Assembly: GCA_028571685.1 (NCBI GenBank)
Contig: CM053162.1
Coordinates: forward strand, 72,466,351-72,530,350
Reading direction: 5' to 3'
Length of the DNA stretch: 64,000 nt
Source of the DNA: Heterohyrax brucei
Lineage: Eukaryota; Chordata; Mammalia; Hyracoidea; Procaviidae
Below, piece by piece: positions 46,771 through 56,540 of this stretch. The notes under the pieces were generated by a model. It was not told the origin of the DNA and searched no databases. It saw only the letters and a list, made by a program, of their open reading frames with translations. How positions within the stretch are numbered: position 1 is the first letter of the stretch; the number at the start of each line of letters is the position of its first letter. Both the position numbers and the translations under genes were made by a program.

Positions 46771-47527
46771 GCTGGGGCTCAGGGCCATAGTCTTGGGGTG
46801 CATCTGGGTCAACTGGCATAACACAACTCATAAAGAAGATGTTCTACATCCCACTTTGGTGAGCAGTGCCTGGGGTCTTAAAAGTTTGTCAGCAGCCATC
46901 CAACATTACAGGTATTGGTCCCATCCCATGTAGAGCAAAGGAGATGAAGAACATTAAAGATACAGGGAAAATACCAGACCACATGACTCAAGGATGACAT
47001 GAGCCACAGTGTCCACCAGCCCAAGGTCCAAAGAACTAGATGGTGCTCGGTGACTACCACTGACTGCCATGACAGGGACCACAATAATCTGGACAGAGAA
47101 GCTGACAAATGAAGAACAAAATTCAAATTCACAAGAAAAGACCATACTCACTGGTCTGACTGAGACTGATGGAACCCCAGAGACTATGGCCCCCCGGACA
47201 TTCTGCTAACCCTGAATGAAATCCCTCCTGAAGCCCACTTTTCAGACAAAGGCTAGACGGGCCTACAAAACAATTAATAACACACATGAGGAACATACTT
47301 CCTAATTCAATCAAATAGATGAGACCAAATGGGCAACTCCTGCCCAAAAGAGACACAGGGAAGAAGGGACAGGAACTGGATGAATAGACCCAGGGAACTG
47401 GGGTGGAAAGAGGAAGCACACTGTCACTTTGTGGGGACTGCAACCAATGTCACAACACAACGTACGTATAAATTTCTGAATGAGAAATTAATTTGAGCTG
47501 TAACCTCTCACCTTAAACACAATAAAA
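46771..47527 (+). mobile_element. L1 LINE 3' UTR, older afrotherian type
   Basis: It reads GGGTGCATCTGGGTCAACTG, GCATAACACAACTCATAAAG, then AACTAGATGGTGCTCGGTGA, and ends CTTAAACACAATAAAAG. It shares the general plan of the full-length L1 3' UTR but clearly belongs to a second lineage, with the copies at 25060-26465 and 38360-38650. Confidence 0.85.
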
Positions 47528-47994
47528 GAAATGGCATAGTCCTCAGATGAGGCTGAATAATATAAACCTCACACATTTATTCTTGACTTGGACTTCCTTT
47601 CTTACAGTGCAGCGCAAGGTGGGACATGAGGAAACAATGATACCCACTGATCACAGGCGGGAGACCGTCATTTCTATGAAACGACAGCCCTGAGAGAGAG
47701 AAGGACAGTGAGGAGGAGGGAGCCTCCCCAGGCCTGGTCTGTAGCACGCCTCCAACCCAACCAAGGAGGGATCGGTCAGTGACACCGGAGGACCAGAGAC
47801 CCTTCCCAGAATAACTCGGCCGGGTCGTCCCACAGCCCTGTGAGAGTGTAAACACATTACTTCACATGGTCCCTATTCCATATTTATCCACTTCCTGAAA
47901 GTCTTCCTTTCCCCTAAAAAGACAGTTATTTCAAAGTATTTCAAACTTAGTATCACAAATGCCAGTAGCTTGCTATCGCGACAGTGAGACTCAC
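47528..47994. other. ALMS1 intron 10, next to exon 10 donor; no feature seen
   Basis: This is the intron just downstream of exon 10 in gene sense. Nothing is recognised beyond the donor. Confidence 0.4.
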
Positions 47995-49694
47995 CGAACT
48001 GCAGATACTGGAGTCCCTTCATTGAAGTATCTTTCCAAATCTGAAAGGCTCACTTGTGTTTCCCTTGAGGTCACCGTCAGGCTCTTCTGAGTAGGTCCGA
48101 TGTTCACGTCCTGAGTAACAGCGCTACCCTGGGGAAGAGGAACATGCACAGCTTGGACGTCAAGCAAAGACCTGGATTCTGAGGCTGGTCCCCATGATCC
48201 TGAAGATACCGCCTGTAGCCCAGAGCGCAGCTCTCGGTCCACTCCCGACGTACACACAGGATCCACCGAGTGTAACATTTTATCTACGTTTCCACACTCC
48301 AACTTGGAAGAAGACTTGGGAGAAAGAGTTATACGAACACAGGAGAGCGCCTTTCTATCTGAAGGCGGAGCACAGTGGCTCGGCAGCAACCGGGAGGCCC
48401 CACTACCCAGCTTGGCCCCAACATCGACCACATCGGCAATACATGAGCTAGGCTCCCGGTGACTGTCCTTCTCGACTGCGCACGCCTCAGCGAGAGGAAA
48501 GGGGACATAGGGTTTGTTTTGTTCCAAGAGCTCACGCTGTTCATGAAAAATGTCAGAAGGAAGGTCTAACGCCACGCGGCCCTGACCTTGAGGACCAGGG
48601 GACTGGCCTTCTCCCTTCTCGTCATCCACATGTGAGGCTTTGCTTTGTTCAAAGAGCTCTCGTTGTTCACGAAAAATCTGAGATGGAAGGTCTACAGCTA
48701 TATCGTTTTGGAGCCGAGGAGGCGGAGAGTGGCGTCCGCTCAGGTGAGGACCTGGATGGGGGCCTTGGCACTGCTCCAGGAGCTCGCGCTGCTCGAGACA
48801 AATGAGTGACAGCCGCTCCAGAGGCGCAGGCGCGCCCCTGTCTCTTCCCCTTCGGGCAGCGCTCTGTCCACTCATGCTGCTGACACCGCCACCGTGCGCA
48901 CTGAGGCTGGGCTCCCAGCGACGGCCTGTAAAACCTGACACCTCCAGCAGTTCTTCTTGGTGAGAATGCTCAAAAGTGATATGTGACTTGGGGCTTTGCT
49001 GGCTGCTCTCTGCCAGCATAGCCAGATCTTCATACGGTGAGGGACCATACATTCTAAATGGCCGAGGGGAAGAGGGCTTCTGGTCTTGATCTCTAACAGG
49101 ATTTTGTTCTTCAAAATGAGAATCAGACACCCCCTGCGAGGCTTCGAGACCACTTGCAGGAATACTAATCTTCAACACGGAGGCCTCGGGGACACATTTT
49201 GAGTGTCGGTGGGATGAAAACGCCACGGTGGTAGCGAACTTCGTCAGGGGTTCTGGGGACAGCACTTGTGACGAAGAATGGAAATGCTGCCCCTCCGCCG
49301 GCACCCACGCAGGTCCCACCGAGGCTGAGGACCAAGGGCCTAGCTTCTTCCCAAAGGGCCCTCGAAGATCCCTGCTGATTTTCAAGTGACTGGTGGTAAA
49401 GCTTTGACTGGGGGAGTGGCTTCCTAACTGTAGAGAATTCCAAACCCTGAGGCGCGGGTGGCTGTGCTCCTGTGACTTGGAGAGGCTGATGTGCTCGGCT
49501 CTCCATGCCGACCGGACCTGCGGCTCCCGGAGCAGCTCTGCAGACTCCTGAGCCCGGAAGACACAAGGATGACTGTCCGGTGGTGCCCGCTGAGCAGTCT
49601 GAGTCCTGAAACACCCCTTCTCATGGCTCTCGATGACGACGTGACTGCACACAGCTTCTGGCATGCACCCTAGTCCCCGAGGGCTCTGCAGACC
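47995..49694 (-). CDS. ALMS1: ALMS1 coding exon 10 (large)
   Basis: A 1,700-bp exon opens GLQSPRGLGCMPEAVCSHVV, then IESHEKGCFRTQTAQRAPPD, very close to human exon 10. It ends LERYFNEGTPVSAV(R). The acceptor is TTGTATCTTCCAG before base 49694 and the donor is CG|GTGAGT after base 47995. It enters in phase 0 and leaves in phase 2. Conserved parts include VWNSLQLGSHSPSQSF, SSQVLSPEPLTKFATTVAFS with SHRHSKC, and DRKALSCVRITLSPKSSSKL. Three copies of an EQREL(L/F)EQ motif follow: CLEQRELLEQCQ, FREQRELFEQSK and FHEQRELLEQNK, each after an L(P/S)-type lead. The region is Ser, Pro and Gln rich and probably disordered, and I recognise no enzyme domain. ALMS1 is known as a centrosome and ciliary base protein; which part this exon contributes is not clear. 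Confidence 0.97.
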
Positions 49695-50632
49695 CTGGAA
49701 GATACAACAGGTTCTCACTGGTGGCTGTTCCAAATGGTTACATACACATTAGTTTTACAGCCAGGCTAACATCTGACCGTGAACTCAGGCTTTATTGTTC
49801 TTTTACAGTAAAACAAGTAAAAAAACACTGCAGGAAAGAAGTAAGTATAGAATAAAGCAGCTCAGGAAAACGTTCTCACAACTTTCTCTGAGCACATCCA
49901 CTACTACCGCCCGGGACTCAGTCTCCCCTTCTTCCTTTCAGTTATAAACACTCCTCGTGTTTGTAACTGTCACTGGCCAGTCACTAAGCTAGAGATATTC
50001 CCAGCTTCTTCTGCAGTAAATGTGACCCTGTGACCACCAATGGGACATACACAGAAAGAGTTCCTGTTCGTCAAACCCCCTTCCCGACCTCCATGGCCCG
50101 CCGTCCATGACCTAAGACCCCACAAGCTAGGGTGGCCCAGCAGGCCAGCCCACCGTGGACCCCAGGGACCTCAAGGACAGAGCTCTCTCTCCTATCCTGG
50201 ACCAGAGCCATGGTACTGCTGGGTCTCTTGGTTCCAGGAGCTCGGCCTGTAGGCTAATGCTTCACTCCCTACACACAGGAAGGAGAACAGCAGGCTCTCC
50301 TGGGGTATGGGTTCAGCGCCCAAAGCTGACTAAAACACATCAAATCTCTTCATGGTTTTTGCAAATTTTCCTACAAACTGGCATCTGCTTGGTGACGGAA
50401 CCACAGCTCTTTTTACATAAAAGTATTTTCAGTTAGACTGCTGTTTCCAAGACGATGAAGCCCATGTACTTCTCCCAACACCCTCTGCTAAAGACAACCA
50501 CTGTCCATGCCATTAATAACACAGACTGAGGGTGGCCTGTAAATGCAGAGAGAAGGCGGCGGGCCACCCCCAAGGGACTGGGGCCTGAGCAGCAACACAG
50601 CGCTGAGGTCCCTGGGTTTTCCTCTTGTCTCG
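49695..50632. other. ALMS1 intron 9, no feature seen
   Basis: This is intron 9 upstream of exon 10 (in gene sense). Nothing is recognised beyond the acceptor tract of exon 10. Confidence 0.4.
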
Positions 50633-51078
50633 TGTCATGGACTGAATCGTGTTTCCCAAAGCACGGTGTGGCTGTCTGGCTGGGCCACGAGTCCTAGCAC
50701 TGTGTGATGTCCCTTTAAGCTGTAAACCTTGCCTCTGTGATATTAATGATGGAGGACGGGTCACAGTTGTGCTGGTGGCATGACTGCGTGTATAAGACTC
50801 TTTGTGCCCAGAGCCACTCTCTTGAGATGTAAAGGAAATCTCTACAACAAGCAGAGAGATTTGGGGCCCTCATACCATAAAGAAAGAAGTGCCAGAGCTG
50901 AGCACATCCTCTGGAAAGGACCCAGGTCCCTGCATCTTGGAAGTTCACAGTCAGGCGAAGACTGACAATGACCTTCCTCTCCAGTCGACTCCCTGAACTT
51001 GGACTTTCAGCCTACTGGGCTGCGACAAAATAAAATCTCTCTTTTTAAAGGCATCCACTCTAGTATTTCTATTATAAG
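50633..51078 (+). mobile_element. MaLR-like LTR (old retroviral repeat)
   Basis: It begins TGTCATGGACTGAATCGTGT, the usual opening of ERVL-MaLR type LTRs. It contains AGCAGAGAGATTTGGGGCCC and CCTCATACCATAAAGAAAGA, and a late polyadenylation-type region (AAAATAAAATCTCTCTTTTT). It runs into a mariner at 51079 near its expected 3' end. There is no internal region. It is an old fossil, older than the mariner that cuts it. Confidence 0.7.
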
Positions 51079-51598
51079 AGGTCTGACAATTAAGTTCACA
51101 AACCTATCCTAGAAAAAGTGCTACACGCCTCGTTGCTGAACATTACTAGAGTCACCTTCCAAGGAGTCCCCTTGGGAAGCTGTGCACCAACACCAGCGCC
51201 CACTCCACCCTTCAAACCAGTTTTGGAACTCTTTCAGGAATGGCCATCAGAGCTGTCATTGTATTACCCTTGATGACCTGAATGTCATCAAAATGTTTTC
51301 CTTTCAATATTTCCTTTATCTTCAGGCAAAGAAAAAAATCACTGGGGGGCCAAACAGGTGAGTAGGGGGGGTGTTCCAACACAGTTCTTTGTTTCCTGGC
51401 TAACTGCCTCACAGACCATTATACAATTACGTTTGTGAACTTGTTCCTGTGCCACTGTGTGCAATGGCCATTCCAGAAAGAGTTCCAAAATTGCTCTGAA
51501 GGTTGGACAAGGTGCTGGCATCTGTGCACAGCTTCCCAAGAGGAGGACTTTGAAGGTGACAACAGTGATGTTCAGCAACGAGATCTGCAGCACTTAGA
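51079..51598. mobile_element. Mariner-derived element with inverted halves
   Basis: The left part (51079 to about 51415) is mariner on the minus strand, starting GAGGTCTGACAATTAAGTTC and colinear with the copy at 28521-28870. After a short piece with a second terminal-repeat-like ACAATTACGTTTGTGAACTT (51425-51444), the right part (about 51465-51598) is mariner in the opposite direction: GGCCATTCCAGAAAGAGTTC, CAAAATTGCTCTGAAGGTTG and AGTGATGTTCAGCAACGAGA. The outer 130 bases on each side are inverted repeats of each other. Only a small part of the transposase end is readable (HPPYSPVWPPSDFFLCLKIK), and it is dead. Confidence 0.85.
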
Positions 51599-52670
51599 AC
51601 AATGACGTGCCTGGAATTGTGAAACCTCGTAGTAGCACCAGATGACTATGACATCTCATATGTCCTAACCCTGGAGCTGAAGAGGCCAGCAACCTGGGAA
51701 CAGAGGGCCCAAACAAAAAGTCCTGATAGAAACCTGCTCTCCCGGCTAGGACAACAGAGGCCCAGCTAGGGACATGCCACCCAGACCGAGACAAGTGGCC
51801 TGTCCGCTGACTGAGAAGACCTGGTCCCTCTTCCCCATCCAGACCACACACCGGGCCCACCTGAGCTGACCATTGCTCTTACTCTCATCACCGCTGATGA
51901 GTCTGCTGGTTCTGAATGTCACCCAAGCAGAACCTTTCAGTGTGGCTGTCGTGTCCGGCTTCATCTGCTATACCTGCTGTGTGAAACCCTTCAATCCAAT
52001 GAAGACAGTAGTAGTTTGGTCCTTCTCGTTGATACGCAGAATTCCACTATGAACACACCGTAACTGACCCGTCCATTCCACTCCGGACAGACTGAAGAGG
52101 ACACTCTCAGTCTCAGGTACTGTTGCTACTTCTGTCTGCACGTCAGCTAACACACACATACACCTGACTTCTCTCCAAGGACACCCAGACGCAGAGCTGA
52201 CATGTCATGGGGCAGGTGCCATGGAGTTGGCTGTGACACACGGCAACTGGAGTGTGTCAGACCACAGCTGCGCTCCAGGGGGTCCTCAGTGGTTGGTGCT
52301 CAGCCGACCCCGGGGCTTTCCTTCCAAGGGCCACAGGGGCTCTGTACCTCCAAGCTCCCTGCCAGCAGAGCGCTGACTATCTGCCCAGACCAGGGACCCT
52401 TCGCCTCTAGTAGGTAACACTCAGGGGGCTCCCGGTGCCACCAACCGGCGTCCTGCCCAGACTCTCTCAGGATTAGGGTTCTTCGGTCCATAAATTAGCA
52501 TTCTGAAGGGGACGAGCCTCTCACTCTGGTTTAATCTACATTATGCTAATGGTAACAACCTGGAGAACCTTTTCAAGTGCTTACTGATGATGCAGAGAAT
52601 TTTGTTTACTGAGTACCCATTTTCAGTGTTTGGGGAGAGGGAACTGATTAGTGTACTTCTTCTGGAAACT
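51599..52670. other. ALMS1 intron 9, no feature seen
   Basis: This is intron sequence with scattered short open frames on both strands. I recognise no element. Confidence 0.4.
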
Positions 52671-52844
52671 CTGGTAGCAGAGTGGTCAAGAACTGTGACT
52701 GAGAGCGGAAAGGTGAACAGCTGGAATCCACCAGGCGCCTCTGGAACAAGCCCTGCGGGGGCAGTCCTGCTTGGTCCTGTAGGACTGCGGGGAGCCACGG
52801 TCCTCTCGACGGCAGCAGGCTTGGCTCTGGTTTGGGTCCCTAAT
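52671..52844 (+). mobile_element. AfroSINE
   Basis: It reads CTGGTAGCAGAGTGGTCAAG, GGAATCCACCAGGCGCCTCT, TTGGTCCTGTAGGACTGCGG, and ends CTCGACGGCAGCAGGCTTGG. Head and tail are present, and the middle is worn. Confidence 0.82.
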
Positions 52845-53225
52845 TTGGCCAGAGGCTCGTGGTGCAGGAGCCCCCACACCGCTCCAGCGCTCCCTCTTTT
52901 CTTGTCTTTTATAGTTAGTGCTGTTTTACGTCCTGTGTAGGAAACCTTTGCCTACCTCAAACATGATGAAGAGATTCCACAATTTCTTTAAGAACCTTTG
53001 TTATTTTTCCTTTCATATTAAAGGTTTGTGATTCATATCACATTAATTTTGTGTAAGCTGTGATACAGGGGATAGTTCTGTTTCTATTCCTCATAAGGGC
53101 AGCACATTGATCACAGGTAGTCAATAACCAGTTCTCTACATGGGTTCAAGCAGTACTCACCCTAGTGGTTCAAACAACTCAATTCCAAAGGCTTTCAAGT
53201 CTCCTCCACTACACCCCTGTCCACG

Positions 53226-53398
53226 GAGCCCTGGAGGTGAAGTGGTTAAGCGCTCAACCGAGAGCTGGCGACAACGCAGCAGTCTGTCTCTGTAAAGGGA
53301 CAGCCTCGGTGACCCTGGGGAGCACTTCCACACTCTGTGCTAGAGGGTGGCTCTAAGTTGGGACTGGCGCGGTGGCAATAACTTCTGGTTTTTGTTTA
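53226..53398 (+). mobile_element. AfroSINE
   Basis: It reads GGAGCCCTGGAGGTGAAGTG, GTTAAGCGCTCAACCGAGAG, then TGGGACTGGCGCGGTGGCAA. The tRNA-like head (GTGGTTAAGCGCTC) is well kept. The middle is a diverged subfamily. Confidence 0.8.
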
Positions 53399-53437
53399 TA
53401 ACTCTGTCTGATTCAACGTTTTCATCATTAACTTGAA

Positions 53438-53615
53438 GGAACCCGTGTGGTACAGCTGTTACAGTGCTGGGCGGCTAACCCAGTGGTCAGCAGATCAAAG
53501 CCCGCAGCCGCCCACTGGCGAGCGGTGGGGCAGCTGGCCTCGAGAAGCGCTCGGCGGCATGCTGCTCTGCCCCACGGGACCACAGTGAGTTGGAATCCAC
53601 TAAGTGGCAATGTGT
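53438..53615 (+). mobile_element. AfroSINE with target-site duplication
   Basis: It reads GGAACCCGTGTGGTACAGCT, CAGCAGATCAAAGCCCGCAG, then CCACAGTGAGTTGGAATCCA, CTAAGTGGCA. Near-identical CATCATTAACTTGA (from 53423) and CACCATTAACTTGG (from about 53616) frame it as a target duplication. Confidence 0.87.
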
Positions 53616-53629
53616 CACCATTAACTTGG

Positions 53630-54773
53630 AGAAAGCCAGTTTTCCAATACACAAAGCTGGAAGAAGTATTTATATAACAGATGATGAAAATGAGACTGAC
53701 AATCATTCCAACAGGCTTGAACACACTGATACGAGACCAAAAAGAAAAAATACAAAAGAGTTTAAAAGTTTCATACACCCACAGGAAACAGGAATAGAGA
53801 TCTCGGCAGTGGTTCATGTTTTACCAAAAAAAAAAAAATCTGATGTGAACCTCAGAAATCTGAGAATACCTTGATCGAGAGAGAACCACCACACACTTCC
53901 TGCTGGGGAGGCAGCACGCGCGGCGCAGGGTCACTCCTCGTCAGCCTGCCCTGTGCGGGGAAGCACACAGGCACACCCGAGTCTGCCCAACAGAAGGCAA
54001 GCTGACTGCGGAGGAGTCTAGCAGCATCAGCAACACGAGGTGTGCAAAAAGCACGGAAATCTAAAGCACTAGGAAACAAGTATGTACAAACGGCACCAGG
54101 ACAGCCGATTGTCTATTATTTGTTAATTTGGTTGTTTGCAAAGCATGCATGTAAAACATAAAATCAAGTCTCATTTATAGTCTTAAAAAATCTTTCCAAA
54201 AGTGAGATAAGCCAACTAATTAAGCTACATCACTTCAAACGGAAGAACAGTCTTCTAAGAAGCGTAGTATGAACCACGCCATCAGGTCCATTCATGTGAT
54301 AGTTCTCTCAATGCTCACAGAACTCAGAGCAATAACTACGCCAGCTGCCAGTGCTCCAGAGTGTTCGCCAGGCCTCACACATCCCACTAAGCATCTTACA
54401 GGCAGTACTGTCTCCTGTGATCTGTACCACAACCACATAAAACGGTGGTTATTGTGGCCTGTTACTGGGAACAGTCACCGTGCTGTGTCCACAGGAGAAG
54501 GGACCAGCAGTGACAGACACTGGGAACACCACACAGCAGGCCAAAGGAACACTGAAAACCACGGTATCTGTATGGATGAATCTCAAAAGCAAAGATTACA
54601 CGAAAAAAGTAACTTTCAGAAGAATATGAACCATTCTGAAAACCATGCTGTGAAGAGCTAGGAAACCCACACACGTCAGGAAAGAGGAAGGCGATGCATC
54701 TTGAGAAGAGGCCCTGAAGACTCCCACGGTGTTTGCCAGCAGCCCACTTGCTCTGCTGAGGGGTCCAGACACA
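53630..54773. other. ALMS1 intron 9, no feature seen
   Basis: This AT-rich intron sequence includes a run of 13 A near 53827. No element or exon is recognised. Confidence 0.4.
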
Positions 54774-54932
54774 GGAACTCTTTCATAATGGGCACAGTGC
54801 TTAAGAGCTACATCTGCTCCCCCAAAGGTCAGCAGTTCAGATCCACCAGGCACTCCTTGGAAACCGGGGGACAGTTCTGCTCTGTCCTGTGGGGTTGCTA
54901 TTGGTCAGAATCACCCTTATGGCAATTAAGAC
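54774..54932 (+). mobile_element. AfroSINE
   Basis: It reads GGAACTCTTTCATAATGGGC, CAGCAGTTCAGATCCACCAG, GCACTCCTTGGAAACCGGGG and GGGTTGCTATTGGTCAGAAT. The order of parts matches the family in sense direction. Confidence 0.83.
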
Positions 54933-55013
54933 AATGCCCTGCACACCACACAGGTGAGAGACATCTAAGCTGTTAAAAGCCAGCAAGAAGCCTCCAGGAT
55001 GGATCTACAGGTC

Positions 55014-55181
55014 CCAAACCACCGGGCACAACCACTGCTACCAAGGCTATTCCAACTCACAGTGACACCACATGGCAGAGCAGAACTGCTCCACAGTTTC
55101 CAAGAAGTGCCTGGCGGATTGGAACTGCCAACCTTTTGGTTAGCAGATGTAGCAGTTAACCACTACGCATCCAGGGTTTCC
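55014..55181 (-). mobile_element. AfroSINE inside L1
   Basis: It reads CAAACCACCGGGCACAACCA, CAACTCACAGTGACACCACA, then CTTTTGGTTAGCAGATGTAG, CAGTTAACCACTACGCATCC and AGGGTTTC. The full head is readable in reverse. Confidence 0.88.
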
Positions 55182-55559
55182 ACCTGGAGCAAAGGAGAAA
55201 GAAAACATGAGCCCAAGAAACAGAAAGGGCCACAGAAACCAGAGACAACATTAACAGGAGAGAGGAAGATCTAGATGGTGCCCAGCTACCTCCAAAGTAT
55301 ACCCTGACAGGGAGCACAACATAGCCCCCGATACAACAGGAGAAAAGTGGGGTGCTGAAGTCGAATTCTAGAAAAATCTACCAAATGACAGGCTGGAGTG
55401 TCCCCAGAAGACACAGCTTCCATTTATGAAGCCATCTTTTCACACAAAGATGGGACTGTACTCCTTAAGGTCTGAGATGATACAGCAAACAGCGTGCTTC
55501 TTGGCTCAAGTAGATGCATGAGGCTAACTGGGCAGCTCCTGTCCGGAGGGAGCTGAGAG

Positions 55560-55953
55560 GGCACAGGGGGACAGGGGTTGTCTGATTGGACACGGGACAC
55601 ATAGAGGGACAGGGGTTGTCAGGACACGGGACACACAGGGGGACAGGGGTTGTCTGATTGGACACGGGACACACAGAGGGACAGGGGTTGTCAGGACACG
55701 GGACACACAGGGGGACAGGGGTTGTCTGGACACGGGACACACAGGGGGACCGGGGTTGTCTGGACACGGGACACACAGGGGGACCGGGTTGTCTGGACAC
55801 GGGACACACAGGGGGACCGGGGTTGTCTGGACACGGGACACACAGGGGGACCGGGGTTGTCTGGACACGGGACACACAGGGGGACCGGGGTTGTCTGGAC
55901 ACGGGACACACAGGGGGACAGGGGTTGTCTGACTGGGCACAGGACACACAGGG
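55560..55953. repeat. 34-bp minisatellite, about 11 copies
   Basis: The unit is GGGACACACAGGGGGACCGG plus GGTTGTCTGGACAC (34 bp). The phrase GGACACGGGACACAC or a close variant occurs about 11 times. Four of the units carry a short extra GATT or GACT insert or a small deletion, and the centre is almost uniform. Long open frames exist on both strands (for example 55977-55465 minus), with Cys-Val-Pro-Cys-type repeats, but these only reflect the repetition. Confidence 0.97.
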
Positions 55954-56095
55954 CAGAGAGGAGGAGCATGCTGTCATATGGTGCGGAGAGCAGCTGGACT
56001 TACAGAGCAGTGTCTATGCATGCTTTTTATGAGAAGCTGACTTGAATTGTACATTTCCACTTAAAGCACTGTAACATATAACTCAATAATAAACA

Positions 56096-56406
56096 TTAGA
56101 AAACATAAAAAAGAAACCATTTATACCAGTGATAACTAGTTGCGTCTATTCCAATTATATACTGGTAAGGCAAGCAAGCTCATTCTGACTCTTGTAAAAA
56201 GATTAACGTTTCTCCGTGTATGAATTCACAACTAAGCACAACTAGCAGAACCTGATCCCGACGTCCAAACTGCCAAGGAGTGAAGACCCCTCACCCTGGA
56301 GCCCGACACCCCCAGGGACTCAGGCTGAGTCGTCACCAGCAAGGCTGAGAGATCAAATTCCACTGCCCTTCCTTTCCCGTTTTCCATTGCCAGGGTTTTC
56401 TCATAC
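56096..56406. other. ALMS1 intron 9, next to exon 9 donor; no feature seen
   Basis: This is intron sequence after exon 9 (in gene sense). Nothing is recognised beyond the donor. Confidence 0.4.
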
Positions 56407-56540
56407 CTGGGACAAGTCATTCTGTCTCCTGTGACCAAACAACTTGGCCTTGATCTCTTCCACTTTTCTCCTGTCGTCTTCATTTAATTCTGAAATGGAG
56501 TATCCGCAGTCATGAGCCAAATTCAAGCGCAGCTTCCAGG
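56407..56540 (-). CDS. ALMS1: ALMS1 coding exon 9
   Basis: The exon reads (A)WKLRLNLAHDCGYSISELN, then EDDRRKVEEIKAKLFGHRRQ and NDLSQ. This is nearly identical to human ALMS1 (FNLAHDCGYSISELNEDDRR, KVEEIKAELFGH). The acceptor is CTTTCCTTGCAG before base 56540 and the donor is CAG|GTATGA after base 56407. The exon is 134 bp, enters in phase 1 and leaves in phase 0. It is the best conserved part of ALMS1 in this window. The charged EDDRRKVEEIKAKLFG stretch is likely helical, which suggests a real binding surface. An in-frame ATG upstream at 56655 lies in intron 8 and is not a start. Confidence 0.97.

Larger units (their letters stand above)
54936..56095 (+). mobile_element. L1 LINE 3' UTR fragment, expanded by a minisatellite
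   Basis: The left part (GTTAAAAGCCAGCAAGAAGC near 54972) and the part after a SINE (GATCTAGATGGTGCCCAGCT near 55268) match L1 3' UTR. The right part after the minisatellite continues it (GAGGAGCATGCTGTCATATG near 55960) and ends at CTCAATAATAAACATTAG. The normal G-rich part of the UTR has been replaced by the 34-bp repeat array at 55560-55953. Confidence 0.8.

Noticed and set aside
55465-56045. Cys-Val-Pro-rich and Gly-His-Thr-rich open frames on both strands
   Set aside because: They are produced by the 34-bp minisatellite, whose unit lacks stop codons in several frames.
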